Shown one piece after another: positions 16,756 to 26,351 of a stretch of 64,000 bases of DNA. How positions within the stretch are numbered: the stretch's first letter is position 1; the number at the start of each line of letters is the position of its first letter. Position numbers and translations under genes: made by a program. The stretch is from Methylobacterium sp. J-030 (GTDB taxonomy: Bacteria > Pseudomonadota > Alphaproteobacteria > Rhizobiales > Beijerinckiaceae), in NCBI RefSeq assembly GCF_022829545.1, contig NZ_JAKSYM010000341.1:32356-96355 (forward strand). The letters are read 5' to 3'. Under the pieces are notes generated by a model. The model was given only the letters and a program-made list of their open reading frames with translations, made no database searches and was not told the DNA's origin.

Positions 16756-16985
16756 GTTGCCCGGCCGCCGTCTGATCCAATCGTATTAAATGAAAGATAA
16801 AAACAGACTGAAAACCATAATATTGGGGATGATGTACCCCTCTGGCGAATAATATTGACAAAAGTCAATAGTAGATAATGGAGGATCGTGCTGCTGATCA
16901 TGACGATGCGGACCACGGCCTGCGCCTTCTCAGTATCGAAGGGTTCGTCCTGCTCGTTCTGCAGAGGGGACATCGTCACCTTCAT
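16707..16985 (-). pseudogene. Displaced N-terminus of the hybrid kinase
   Basis: A short frame encoding MKVTMSPLQNEQDEPFDTEK, then a membrane helix (ISSTILHYLLLTFVNII and ILWFSVCFYLSF). This is the kind of start expected for the kinase downstream. Its natural continuation, YDWIRRRPGNMLLRR, lies in another frame, so one frameshift is placed near 16775-16795. The stretch is unusually AT-rich. Confidence 0.55.
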
Positions 16986-16987
16986 TT

Positions 16988-18241
16988 ATGTTGAGCCGTG
17001 CTCGTCGAGTCGATGATCGGGGTGCGGTCAGGCGTCCCGTCCGGGTCTGCGCGGAGGATCCGGTCCGCCGCCGACCGCCGGACCGGGTCGATCAGGCGAG
17101 CCCCGCAACCCGTCGCCCTGGCGGAGGCCCGGCCGAAGGAACCGGCTGCGGCCTGTCCGAGCGCGACCTGCGGATCGACCGGGCGCTCGGCGCGCTCTAC
17201 GATTCCGACCGCACGGGCGGGCTCGGCGCCTCCGCGCCCTCCGTGCCGCGCTGGCTCGGCGACATCCGCGACTACTTCCCGGCCTCCGTGGTGCAGGTGA
17301 TGCAGCGCGACGCGTTCGAGCGGCTCGACCTCAAGCGCATGCTCACCGAGCCCGAAATGCTGGAGGCCGTGGTGCCCGACGTGGCCCTGGTCTCGACGCT
17401 GATTTCCATGCGCAGCCTGCTCGGCGGCCGGACCAGGGAGACCGCCCGGCTGGTGGTGCGCCGGGTGGTCGAGGCGCTGATGTGCAAGCTCGAGGAGCCG
17501 GAGCGGCAGGCGGTGAACGGCGCGATCGACCGGTCCCGGGTGAACCGGCGCCCGCGCCACGCCGAGATCGACTGGAATCGCACCATCCGGGCGAACCTGC
17601 GCCATTACCAAGCCGACTACAAAACCATCATCCCGGAGATCCGGCTCGGCCACGGGCGCCGGGGCCGCGGCTCCCTGAAGGACGTGGTGCTGTGCATCGA
17701 CCAGTCCGGCTCGATGGCCGCCTCCGTGGTCTATGCCAGCATCTTCGGGGCCGTGATGGCCTCGCTGCCGGCAGTCTCGACCCGGCTCGTGGTGTTCGAC
17801 ACCGAAGTGGTCGACCTCTCCGACACCCTCGACGATCCGGTCGAGGTGCTGTTCTCGGTGCAGCTCGGCGGCGGCACCGACATCAACCGGGCGGTGGGCT
17901 ACTGCGCGTCGCGCATCACCCGGCCCGAGGACACGATCCTCGTGCTGATCTCCGACCTCTACGAGGGCGGCGTGACGGCGGGGCTGCTCGGCCATGCCCA
18001 GCGCCTCGTCGCGGCCGGTGTGCAGTTCGTGGCGCTGCTCGCCCTGTCGGATTCCGGCGCTCCGGCCTACGACCGGGCGCTCGCGGCCCGGCTGGCCGCT
18101 TTGGGCGTCCCGGCTTTCGCCTGCACGCCCGACCTGTTCCCCGACATGATGGCGGCGGCGATCCGCAAGGACGATCTGGAAGCCTGGGCGGCCGGGGCCG
18201 GCATCGCGGCGGTGCGGGCCGATCCGGGGCCGGATCCGTAA
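16988..18241 (+). CDS. VWA-domain (CoxE-like) protein, 5' end doubtful
   Basis: A 417-codon frame. From about residue 75 it matches MoxR-associated VWA proteins: WLGDIRDYFPASVVQVMQ, then an intact MIDAS motif (LCIDQSGSMAAS), the threonine loop GGGTDINRAVGY, and LVLISDLYEGG. These proteins typically act with a MoxR AAA ATPase in metal insertion or complex assembly. No MoxR gene is nearby, and the first ~60 residues look unlike the family, with the only start codon 2 bases from a divergent gene. I infer that the original 5' end and operon partners were lost by rearrangement. Confidence 0.78.
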   Translation: MLSRARRVDDRGAVRRPVRVCAEDPVRRRPPDRVDQASPATRRPGGGPAEGTGCGLSERDLRIDRALGALYDSDRTGGLGASAPSVPRWLGDIRDYFPASVVQVMQRDAFERLDLKRMLTEPEMLEAVVPDVALVSTLISMRSLLGGRTRETARLVVRRVVEALMCKLEEPERQAVNGAIDRSRVNRRPRHAEIDWNRTIRANLRHYQADYKTIIPEIRLGHGRRGRGSLKDVVLCIDQSGSMAASVVYASIFGAVMASLPAVSTRLVVFDTEVVDLSDTLDDPVEVLFSVQLGGGTDINRAVGYCASRITRPEDTILVLISDLYEGGVTAGLLGHAQRLVAAGVQFVALLALSDSGAPAYDRALAARLAALGVPAFACTPDLFPDMMAAAIRKDDLEAWAAGAGIAAVRADPGPDP

Positions 18242-18687
18242 GACCCGGGATGCCCGCATCGATCCCGGAACGGGGCCCGCCGAGGGCGTGTGGAACCACC
18301 CGCGCGTTCGCCTCCGGCCGTGGGAGCATTGCGCCCCACGGCACCCGACGGGGTTCGAGACCGGTGTCTCCTGTGTGATCCCACGCGGTCCGGGGTCTTC
18401 GCGGCGTTCCGGATAAAGGGGGGCAGAACCGCTCCGAACCGTTTCGCGAGCGTGGTCGTGCTCGATCGCGGCCTGCAATCCCGCGAGACGCCACCCCTCC
18501 ATGTGTGCGCGTTGACGGCGCAGCCAGCGGCGGTGACTTATCCCGCGCATCTTTGGTTGTTTCCGCGAACAAAGCCGAGGATTCGATGGCGAATGGGGTT
18601 CTCTGAGGGATCGGTCTAGCAATATTGTGCCTATCGGCGGCGTCGACGAAGAGTTGTGCCGAGAATTACGGGATGGAGGGCGTCCTG
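18242..18687 (+). other. Gene-free region upstream of 18688
   Basis: About 445 bases with no frame of convincing composition. No repeat or terminator stands out. It separates the VWA gene from the hypothetical gene at 18688, whose promoter may lie here. Confidence 0.4.
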
Positions 18688-19455
18688 ATGTTCAACGCCC
18701 TCGCCGACAAGACTTGGATGGTCTGCCCGAACGTCAATCCCAAAGCCGCGTTCGACCGCGCGACGCAGGCGGTCCTGGTTGAGGGCTTCGTAGACGTGAA
18801 CGCCGAGAAGGAACTCGGTACGCTGACGGCCCAGCAGCAGACCTCCGGTTCGGGCCGGCCGCGGACCCTGCGGGTCGTGGTTCGCAAGGCCGGCAAGGGC
18901 AGCCGGATCGACGCGCTGTCCATGGTGCAGGCGGGTCAGTCCGGCCAGGACATCGACAAGGCCCTCTGCCGCATCGTCGATGCCGCGGCGCAGGAAAGGC
19001 TCGCCGTGGACGGAGTCGGCTCGGGTGCGGACCACGGGCTGCCGGGTCGCCGGGGATCGAGCCGGCCGCGGCTGGTGATCCGGCCCGTCAGCGCCCCCCG
19101 AGACAGCCCGTCCCGGGCGCCGGCAGGACCAGCCACGCGCGCCCGGCATAGAGGCGCCCGACCGCGCCCGGCGCTGCGGGCTGCACCACCTGATGGCGCG
19201 GCCGGCCGAGACCAGGGCGCCCTCACCGGACGCCGCGAGCGCCACTGGAGCACCGAACGCCACGAAGGTCTCCGGCTGGACCGCGAGGGTCGTCAGGGCC
19301 GTGACGCCGAGCCCCCGGCGAGTGCGGCCGCGATGGCGGCGACCGGCAGGCTCCGCCGCAGGCGCGGGTCCGTCATCGTAGGCCTGCTCGAAGCGGCCCC
19401 CTCGTCTTCCACGGCGCGGATCTCCGCCGCGAGCTGCTCCACCGCGGTGTCGTAG
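18688..19455 (+). CDS. Hypothetical protein, 3' end uncertain
   Basis: The first ~110 residues look like a real soluble protein (MFNALADKTWMVCPNVNPK; VEGFVDVNAEKELGTLTAQQ). The ATG at 18688 has GGAGGG 7 bases upstream, which decides the start. Beyond about residue 135 the frame runs antisense to the degraded genes at 19.1-20.0 kb and becomes Arg/Ala/Pro-rich, so the true end is probably earlier and may have been lost. Family not recognised. Confidence 0.4.
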   Translation: MFNALADKTWMVCPNVNPKAAFDRATQAVLVEGFVDVNAEKELGTLTAQQQTSGSGRPRTLRVVVRKAGKGSRIDALSMVQAGQSGQDIDKALCRIVDAAAQERLAVDGVGSGADHGLPGRRGSSRPRLVIRPVSAPRDSPSRAPAGPATRARHRGARPRPALRAAPPDGAAGRDQGALTGRRERHWSTERHEGLRLDREGRQGRDAEPPASAAAMAATGRLRRRRGSVIVGLLEAAPSSSTARISAASCSTAVS

Positions 19456-20040
19456 CCGACCCGCCGCCAGCCCGGCTCGGACTGGATCGGCATCGCGAAC
19501 AGCGGCTCGGCCCCGCCGAGGGCGACCGACCGGCCCGCCGGCAAGAGGACGGAGGTGAGGATCCGGCGATTGCCGGCGATCTCCAGCACGGTCCGGCCGC
19601 GGGCGCCGAGCCCCCGGACGATCGCCGTGAAGGCCTGGTAGCGCGGCGTCTCCATCGGGGCGGCCGGCCCGTGCGCGTCGTTCGGAACCGGGCCGAGGAG
19701 GGTGATGCGCGGGTCGGCGGCCGCGTCGGCGGCATCGAGACCTGCCACGACGCTGCGGATCGTGAGCACGGCCGGGTCCATCCCGGCGAGCCACGCGATC
19801 CCGCGCGTGTACAGCCCCTTCACCCCACATTGCAGCGGGAGCGCCCCGCGCCGCTCGACCGCCCGCAGGGACGGCACGAACGGCGCCGCGTGCCGGAGCC
19901 GGGACAGGTCCTGGTCGAAGGGGTAGCGGTACCACGGGGTCTGGCGCAGGAACACGGCGTAGGCGGCTAGCAGCCGCGCGTTGAACCGGTCCTCCTGTGT
20001 GGGCTCGGGGCCCCGCCACCACGCGGTCGCCGCACCCCGT
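19088..20040 (-). pseudogene. Two adjacent exported-protein genes, frame-disrupted
   Basis: Protein-like sequence can be followed on the minus strand only by changing frame. The first gene reads EDRFNARLLAAYAVFLRQTP, then WYRYPFDQDLSRLRHAAPFV, and on through CGVKGLYTRGIAWLAGMDP to EQLAAEIRAVEDEG. No plausible start lies upstream. A second begins MTDPRLRRSLPVAAIAAALAGG, shifts frame to GVTALTTLAVQPETFVAFG, and shifts again to QVVQPAAPGAVGRLYAGRAW before a stop. Both look like secreted or anchored proteins of unknown role. Decay or several sequencing indels would explain this equally. Confidence 0.5.
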
Positions 20041-20137
20041 CCGGCGGGCCGGGGCGAGGTGCCGGCTCGTCCCGGGCCGCCCCTGGGGATGTGCCGGCGG
20101 CTCCGCGACCTGACAGCGTGGCCATATCGCTCTTGCG

Positions 20138-20152
20138 GAACACTTGCGGAAC
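20138..20152 (+). promoter_or_regulatory. SOS box upstream of lexA
   Basis: GAAC-ACTTGCG-GAAC, the alphaproteobacterial LexA direct repeat read on the other strand (GTTC-N7-GTTC). A weaker GTTC-N7-GTTT lies at 20162-20176. Together they indicate autoregulation of lexA. Confidence 0.85.
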
Positions 20153-20221
20153 GTTTAACCTGTTCGCGATTTGTTTCTGCGGCCGCCCGGGGCGGTCCGC
20201 CAAGCCGCGAGGCCCTCTTCG

Positions 20222-20953
20222 ATGCTCACGCGCAAGCAGCTGGACCTTCTGCGGTTCATCCAGAGCCGCATGCAGGAATGCGGCGTTCCCCCCTCCTTCG
20301 ATGAGATGAAGGACGCGCTCGACCTCAAGTCGAAATCGGGCATCCACCGGCTGATCACGGCCCTGGAGGAGCGCGGCTTCCTGCGCCGCCTGCCGAATCG
20401 GGCGCGCGCCATCGAGGTGATCCGCATCCCCGAGAGTCTGGCGCAGGCGGCCTCGCCCGCCCCCGAGCCCCGCCGCTTCACCCCGAGCGTGGTGGAGGGC
20501 GGCAAGTCCCGGCAGCCGGCGGCAGCGCCACCGATGCCGGCGAGCGCCAGGATGATCGACGAATCAGGCCGGGCGGTCTCGATCCCCGTCATGGGCCGGA
20601 TCGCGGCCGGTACGCCGGTCTCGGCGATCCAGAACCAGAGCCACGCCATCACGCTGTCGCCGGACTTCCTCGCAGGCGGCGAGCACTACGCCCTGGAGGT
20701 GCGCGGTGATTCGATGGTCGAGGCCGGGATCCTCGACGGCGACCTCGTGGTGATCCGCAAGCAGGACACGGCCAATACCGGCGACATCATCGTGGCGCTG
20801 ATCGACGACGAGGAGGCGACGCTCAAGCGCCTGCGCCGCCGCGGCTCCTCGATCGCCCTGGAGGCCGCCAACCCGGCCTACGAAACCCGCGTCCTGGGTC
20901 CCGACCGGGTCCAGATCCAGGGCCGGCTCGTCAGCCTCGTACGTCGCTACTGA
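20222..20953 (+). CDS. lexA: LexA, SOS repressor/protease
   Basis: A 243-residue LexA. The N-terminal winged helix starts MLTRKQLDLLRFIQSRM with recognition region SKSGIHRLITALEERGF. The autocleavage bond is the Ala-Gly in GRIAAGTP (129/130), the catalytic serine is Ser164 in RGDSMVEAGILDGD, and the lysine is Lys202 in ATLKRLRRRG. It controls itself and the imuA operon through the matching boxes in this window. The ATG at 20222 gives the family N-terminus; an upstream in-frame start would add residues with no counterpart. Its 3' end overlaps convergent comEC by 7 bases. Confidence 0.95.
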   Translation: MLTRKQLDLLRFIQSRMQECGVPPSFDEMKDALDLKSKSGIHRLITALEERGFLRRLPNRARAIEVIRIPESLAQAASPAPEPRRFTPSVVEGGKSRQPAAAPPMPASARMIDESGRAVSIPVMGRIAAGTPVSAIQNQSHAITLSPDFLAGGEHYALEVRGDSMVEAGILDGDLVVIRKQDTANTGDIIVALIDDEEATLKRLRRRGSSIALEAANPAYETRVLGPDRVQIQGRLVSLVRRY

Positions 20954-23205
20954 AGCGGTTCGGTGGGGGCCTCCGCGGGGATCTGAGGCGCTTCGGTCGA
21001 GGCCATGCCGCCGTCCGTCCCCGCGGGGGGATCCGCCCCTTGCTCGAGCGGAGCGGGTGCCGGCCGCGGACGCCAGGGGGCGGACCGGCCATCGCCCTGG
21101 GCCGCGCGCATCGTGAAGCCAGTCTCGTCCGCCCGCAGGGCGATGGCTCCGCGCGTGGCCAGCACGCGGCGGTCGATCACGAGCGGTCCCGTGCAGGTCG
21201 GCGGCGCCGTGAGGCTCGTGATCAGCACGGCGGCCCGGGCGCAATCCTCCTGGAAGGCGCGCCGGTCGCGGACCAAGGCGACCGGCCTGCCGTCCGGCAG
21301 GAGCGCGATGCAGCCGAGACGGTCGCAGCGCCCGCCCGGGGCCGCGCCGGATCCGCGATCAGGTCGCCGCCCGTCGCCGTCCGCTTTGAGCCATTGCTCC
21401 AGCACGAAGCCCGAAGGGCTGCCGAGGACCGCGAGGCGGCCGTCCGGCCCGCGCACCGCGGCCCCTGAGCCCTGCCGGTCGACGTAGAGGTCGCGGCGCT
21501 CCGGCTGGACGAGCAGGCCGATCCCGAGCAGGACGGGCGGCAGGGCGAGCCAGCGCAGCCGCGAGGCCGGCAGTGTCGCCAGCAGCAGGGCCGCCGTCAG
21601 GGCGGCGAGGGCCCCGGGGCCGAAGGCCGGCACCACTAGGCTCGCCCGCTCGAACCCGGCGATCCAGTTCGAGATCGCCAGCATGCCGCCCACTGCCTGC
21701 CCCATCAGCCACCAGACCGGCCGGTCGAGGGCGAAGGGATAGGCGAGGCACCCGATCACGGCCGAGGGCATCACCACCAGCGAGACGAGGGGCAGCGTCA
21801 GGGCGTTGCCGACGAGGCCGAAGGGCTGGATCGTCTGGAAGTGGTAGGTGGCGAAGGGCGCGGTCGCGATCTGCGCCACCAGGGTCGTGGCCAGGGTACC
21901 GGTGACCGCCGACAGGCCGGTCCCGACGAGACGGCCGATCCGCCCGGCCCCCGGCCGCACGAACAGGCGCCCGTCGATCAGCCGGGCGCAGGCGATCAGC
22001 CCGGCCACCGCGCCGAACGACATCTGGAAGCTCGGCCCCAGCAGGCCCTCCGGCTCGCGGGCCAGCGCGATCAGGGCGGCCAGCGCGAGGTTGCGCATCG
22101 ACAGGGCCGGCCGGTCGACGAGGATCGCGCCCAGCATGATCAGCGTCATGATCAGCGAGCGCTCGGCGGCGATGTCCCAGCCCGAGAAGGCGCAGTAGGC
22201 GCTCACCCCCACCATGGCGAAGCCGGCCGCGATCTTCTTGATCGGCCAGAACAGGGCGCAGTGGGGGATCAGCGCGAGCAGCGCCCGCACCAGCCAGAAC
22301 ACCACGCCGGCGGCCAGCACCATGTGGAGGCCCGAGATCGAGACCACGTGGTAGATGCCGGCGGCGCGCAAAGCGTCGTTGGTGGCCGGGCCGATCAGCC
22401 CGCGCTTGCCGGTCACCAGGGCCGCCGCCACCGCGCCCGCTTGGCCGCCTTCGGCCTCGGCGATCCGGCGAGTCAGGGCGTTGCGGGCCTGGTCCAGCGT
22501 CGCGGCGAGGCGTAGCCGCAGGGGCGGCGGCTCCGCGGGCGCCCGGACCGTGACCGCGCCGAGGAGCGAGCCGACCGCGCCGATTCCCTGGAAATACGCG
22601 TCCCGGGCGAAGTCGTAGCCGCCCGGCCGGGCCGCCTCCGGGGGCGGCAGCAGACGGGCCGTCGCCGCGATGGTCTCGCCGGGCCGCGGGATCGGCGCCT
22701 TGCGGAACGAGACCCGCACCCGGGACGGCCGCGCCTCGGGCCTGAGTCCGGCGAAGCTCTCCACGCGGATCACCAGCCGGGCGCCGACCTCGCGCTCGTC
22801 CAAGGCCTCCACCATGCCGATGAGCGGCCCGATGGTGGTCCGGGCCAGGATCGGCGCGGCGACCTGCGAGACCCGCCACGTCGCCGCCGCGAAGCCGAGG
22901 AACGCGAAGCCGACCGCCAGCGCCAGCGCCATCGCGACCGGCCGCGCTCCCAGGAACGGCACCGGCGCCAGGGCGAGGGTCGCCCCGATCAGCGGGGCGG
23001 CCAGGAGTGGCGTGCCGTCCGCGGCTCCGAAATAGACGAGAATTCCGGCCCCGAACGCCACCGCGAGCCAGGGGAACAGGCGGCGCTGCTCGGCCTCCCG
23101 GGCAAGGCCTTCGACCAGCCAGTTTCGAACGGCCGGAAGCGCGGGCACGCGCGGGCCGGCGAGCGCGAAGGCACCCCCCGTCAGCCTCGCGCCGATCCGC
23201 CGCAT
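20947..23205 (-). CDS. comEC: ComEC/Rec2-family DNA-uptake channel protein
   Basis: A 752-residue inner-membrane protein. The N-terminal DUF4131 region lies at ~30-220, and the competence domain with many helices includes VSISGLHMVLAAGVVFWLVR and AFSGWDIAAERSLIM. The C-terminal ~150 residues lack the metal-binding HXHXDH of the beta-lactamase-like domain; a soluble domain with cysteines (GRCDRLGCIALLPDG) is there instead. ComEC translocates single-stranded DNA in competent bacteria, but many alphaproteobacteria keep it without known competence. Its stop overlaps that of lexA on the other strand. Confidence 0.88.
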   Translation of the reverse strand: MRRIGARLTGGAFALAGPRVPALPAVRNWLVEGLAREAEQRRLFPWLAVAFGAGILVYFGAADGTPLLAAPLIGATLALAPVPFLGARPVAMALALAVGFAFLGFAAATWRVSQVAAPILARTTIGPLIGMVEALDEREVGARLVIRVESFAGLRPEARPSRVRVSFRKAPIPRPGETIAATARLLPPPEAARPGGYDFARDAYFQGIGAVGSLLGAVTVRAPAEPPPLRLRLAATLDQARNALTRRIAEAEGGQAGAVAAALVTGKRGLIGPATNDALRAAGIYHVVSISGLHMVLAAGVVFWLVRALLALIPHCALFWPIKKIAAGFAMVGVSAYCAFSGWDIAAERSLIMTLIMLGAILVDRPALSMRNLALAALIALAREPEGLLGPSFQMSFGAVAGLIACARLIDGRLFVRPGAGRIGRLVGTGLSAVTGTLATTLVAQIATAPFATYHFQTIQPFGLVGNALTLPLVSLVVMPSAVIGCLAYPFALDRPVWWLMGQAVGGMLAISNWIAGFERASLVVPAFGPGALAALTAALLLATLPASRLRWLALPPVLLGIGLLVQPERRDLYVDRQGSGAAVRGPDGRLAVLGSPSGFVLEQWLKADGDGRRPDRGSGAAPGGRCDRLGCIALLPDGRPVALVRDRRAFQEDCARAAVLITSLTAPPTCTGPLVIDRRVLATRGAIALRADETGFTMRAAQGDGRSAPWRPRPAPAPLEQGADPPAGTDGGMASTEAPQIPAEAPTEPLQ

Positions 23206-23371
23206 TGCCCCTGCCCCGATCCGCGCGACCTGTCGTCGGCGGCCGGGCGATTCCCCGGCCGATTCTTATCGCATCCGTGGGCCCGTGCTACGGGCGGCGC
23301 TTCGTGCTACGGGCGCCCTCATCGAGCCCGCCGCTCCGTGCTCCCCATCTCGCCCCGAACCTACCGGACCG

Positions 23372-24799
23372 ATGTCCTCAGCCGTCGTCACGCGCTTCGC
23401 CCCCTCGCCCACCGGCTACCTCCATATCGGCGGCGCCCGGACGGCCCTGTTCAACTGGCTCTACGCCCGCCACACCGGGGGGCGGATGCTGCTGCGCATC
23501 GAGGATACCGACCGCGAGCGCTCGACCAAGGGGGCGATCGACGCGATCCTCGACGGTCTGTCGTGGCTTGGCCTCGATTGGGACGGCGACGTGGTGTTCC
23601 AGTTCGCCCGGGCCGAGCGCCACCGTGCGGTGGCCGAGGAACTGCTGGCCGCCGGCCGCGCCTATCATTGCTACGCCACCGCCGAGGAACTCGTGCAGAT
23701 GCGCGAGACCGCCCGCGCCGAGGGGCGCGCCCCTCGCTACGATGGCCGCTGGCGCGACCGCGACCCGTCCGAGGCGCCCGCCGGAGCCAAGCCGGTGATC
23801 CGCCTGCGCGCGCCCCTGGAGGGCGAGACCGTGGTCGAGGACGCCGTCCAGGGCCGGGTGACTTGGGCCAACAGGGACCTCGACGACCTCGTCCTGCTTC
23901 GCTCGGACGGCACGCCGACCTACATGCTCGCCGTGGTGGTGGACGACCACGACATGGGCGTCACGCAGATCATCCGCGGCGACGACCACCTCACCAACGC
24001 GGCCCGCCAGAGCCAGATCTTCGCCGCGCTCGGCTGGGACGTCCCGCGGATGGCCCACATCCCGCTGATCCATGGGGCCGACGGGGCGAAGCTCTCGAAG
24101 CGGCACGGGGCGCTCGGCGTCGAGGCCTATCGCGACCTCGGCTACCTGCCGGCGGCGCTCCGCAACTACCTCGTGCGGCTCGGCTGGAGCCACGGCGACC
24201 AAGAGGTGTTTTCCACCGAGGAGATGATTGCGGCCTTCGATCTCGGCTCGGTCGGGCGCTCGGCGGCGCGGTTCGACTTCGCCAAGCTCGCCAACCTCAA
24301 CGGCCTCTACATCCGCGGCAGCGCCGATGCCGACCTCGTGGCGGCGATCGAGACCATCCTACCGGGCGTCGGACCCCAGCGCGGCCTGTCGGCGCCGCTG
24401 CCGCCGGACCTCAAGGCCAAGCTCACTGAGGCCATGCCGGGCCTCAAGGAGCGGGCCAAGACCCTGATCGAACTTCTCGACAGCGCCTACTACCTCTACG
24501 CCCGGCGCCCGCTCGAACTCGACGACAAGGCCCGCGCCCTCCTGTCCGACGAGGGCCGCGGGCGCCTCGCCGGCGTGAAGCCGGCGCTCGAAGCCCTGCC
24601 GGAGTGGGGCGCGGCCTCGACCGAGGGCGCGGTGCGCCACTACGCCGAGGAGGCCGGCTGCAAGCTCGGGCAGGTGGCCCAGCCCCTGCGGGCCGCGCTC
24701 ACCGGCCGGACAACCTCCCCGCCCCTGTTCGACGTGATGGCGGTGCTCGGCCGGGACGAGACCTTGGCCCGCCTCGGCGATCAGGTGTCGCAGGGCTGA
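23372..24799 (+). CDS. gltX: Glutamyl-tRNA synthetase
   Basis: A 475-residue class I synthetase charging tRNA-Glu (or tRNA-Gln for amidation). The HIGH motif is in PTGYLHIGGARTALFNW, the KMSKS equivalent is AKLSKRHG, and the catalytic domain includes RIEDTDRERS and VDDHDMGVTQIIRGDDHL. The ATG at 23372 directly precedes the conserved VVTRFAPSPTG start; a longer frame would add 29 residues without family support. Expected length, no anomalies. Confidence 0.95.
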   Translation: MSSAVVTRFAPSPTGYLHIGGARTALFNWLYARHTGGRMLLRIEDTDRERSTKGAIDAILDGLSWLGLDWDGDVVFQFARAERHRAVAEELLAAGRAYHCYATAEELVQMRETARAEGRAPRYDGRWRDRDPSEAPAGAKPVIRLRAPLEGETVVEDAVQGRVTWANRDLDDLVLLRSDGTPTYMLAVVVDDHDMGVTQIIRGDDHLTNAARQSQIFAALGWDVPRMAHIPLIHGADGAKLSKRHGALGVEAYRDLGYLPAALRNYLVRLGWSHGDQEVFSTEEMIAAFDLGSVGRSAARFDFAKLANLNGLYIRGSADADLVAAIETILPGVGPQRGLSAPLPPDLKAKLTEAMPGLKERAKTLIELLDSAYYLYARRPLELDDKARALLSDEGRGRLAGVKPALEALPEWGAASTEGAVRHYAEEAGCKLGQVAQPLRAALTGRTTSPPLFDVMAVLGRDETLARLGDQVSQG

Positions 24800-25041
24800 A
24801 GCCGCCCGCAGGGCCGGGAACGGCGGATTCCGGCCCGGATTTCGCTTGGTGGCATCCGGGTCACGAATTTGCTTGGCGTCGGGGTCCGGTTGTCACGGAC
24901 CCCGTTGCTGCTGCAGTGCGGTTTGGGTAACGCAGGTCTGTGAGCACCCGCAGCATGTGGCGCGGTGCTCATGCCCCCGGGACCGCCCGGGGGAGCCCGA
25001 GGCCGGCATCCGCCACGTCGCCAGAGAAGGGTCCACGATCC

Positions 25042-26331
25042 ATGAGCGCACCCAGCACCATCACCGTGGACGGCAAGACGATCGAATTGCCGGTGAAATC
25101 CGGTACGATCGGGCCGGACGTCATCGACATCGGCAAGCTCTACGCCCAGACCGGAGCCTTCACCTTCGACCCGGGCTTCACCTCGACGGCCTCCTGCGAA
25201 TCGAAGATCACCTACATCGACGGCGACGAGGGCGTGCTGCTCTACCGCGGCTACCCGATCGAGCAGCTCGCCGAGCAGGGCGACTTCCTCGAAACCTGCT
25301 ACCTGATGCTGTTCGGCGCCCTGCCGACCGCCGCCCAGAAGGCCGATTTCGACTACCGGGTCACGCGCCACACCATGGTGCACGACCAGATGAACCGGTT
25401 CTTCACCGGCTTCCGGCGCGATGCGCACCCGATGGCCGTGATGGTGGCCTCGGTCGGCGCGCTCTCGGCCTTCTACCACGACTCGACCGACATCACGGAC
25501 GAGAGCCAGCGGATGATCGCCTCCATCCGCATGATCGCCAAGATGCCGACGCTGGCCGCGATGGCCTACAAGTACTCGATCGGCCAGCCCTTCGTGTACC
25601 CGAAGAACGACCTCGACTACACCTCGAACTTCCTGCGCATGTGCTACGCGGTGCCGTGCGAGGATTACGTTGTGAATCCGGTCTTCGCCAAGGCGCTCGA
25701 CAAGATCTTCATCCTGCACGCGGACCACGAGCAGAACGCTTCGACCTCGACGGTGCGGCTCGCCGGCTCCTCGGGCGCCAACCCCTTCGCCTGCATCGCG
25801 GCCGGCGTCGCCTGCCTGTGGGGCCCGGCCCATGGCGGCGCCAACGAGGCGGCGCTGAAGATGCTGATGGAGATCGGCACGCCGGAGAACGTCAGCAAGT
25901 ACGTCGCCAAGGCCAAGGACAAGAACGATCCGTTCCGCCTGATGGGCTTCGGCCACCGGGTCTACAAGAACTATGATCCCCGCGCCCGGATCATGCAGAA
26001 CACCACGCACCAGGTGCTGAAGGAACTCGGCCACTCGGACGACCCGCTGCTCCACGTCGCCATGGAGCTGGAGCAGATCGCCCTCAAGGACGATTACTTC
26101 ATCGAGAAGAAGCTCTATCCGAACATCGATTTCTATTCGGGCATCACCCTCAAGGCGATGGGCTTCCCGACCGACATGTTCACGGTGCTGTTCGCGGTGG
26201 CGCGCACGGTCGGCTGGATCGCCCAGTGGGCCGAGATGATCGAGGACCCGTCGCAGAAGATCGGTCGTCCGCGCCAGCTCTACGTCGGCCCGGCCCAGCG
26301 CGACTACGTGGCGGTGGACCAGCGCGGCTGA
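25042..26331 (+). CDS. gltA: Citrate synthase (type II)
   Basis: A 429-residue citrate synthase that condenses oxaloacetate and acetyl-CoA in the TCA cycle. Family motifs include FTFDPGFTSTASCES at the N-terminus, HADHEQNASTSTVRLAGSSG, GPAHGGANEA and the active-site GFGHRVYKNYDPRA. The ATG at 25042 gives the normal MSAP...ITVDGKTIELP start, with AGAGAAGG upstream. The length is typical of the hexameric, NADH-regulated Gram-negative type. Confidence 0.95.
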   Translation: MSAPSTITVDGKTIELPVKSGTIGPDVIDIGKLYAQTGAFTFDPGFTSTASCESKITYIDGDEGVLLYRGYPIEQLAEQGDFLETCYLMLFGALPTAAQKADFDYRVTRHTMVHDQMNRFFTGFRRDAHPMAVMVASVGALSAFYHDSTDITDESQRMIASIRMIAKMPTLAAMAYKYSIGQPFVYPKNDLDYTSNFLRMCYAVPCEDYVVNPVFAKALDKIFILHADHEQNASTSTVRLAGSSGANPFACIAAGVACLWGPAHGGANEAALKMLMEIGTPENVSKYVAKAKDKNDPFRLMGFGHRVYKNYDPRARIMQNTTHQVLKELGHSDDPLLHVAMELEQIALKDDYFIEKKLYPNIDFYSGITLKAMGFPTDMFTVLFAVARTVGWIAQWAEMIEDPSQKIGRPRQLYVGPAQRDYVAVDQRG

Positions 26332-26351
26332 GGCGGGACCTGGCCCGGACG

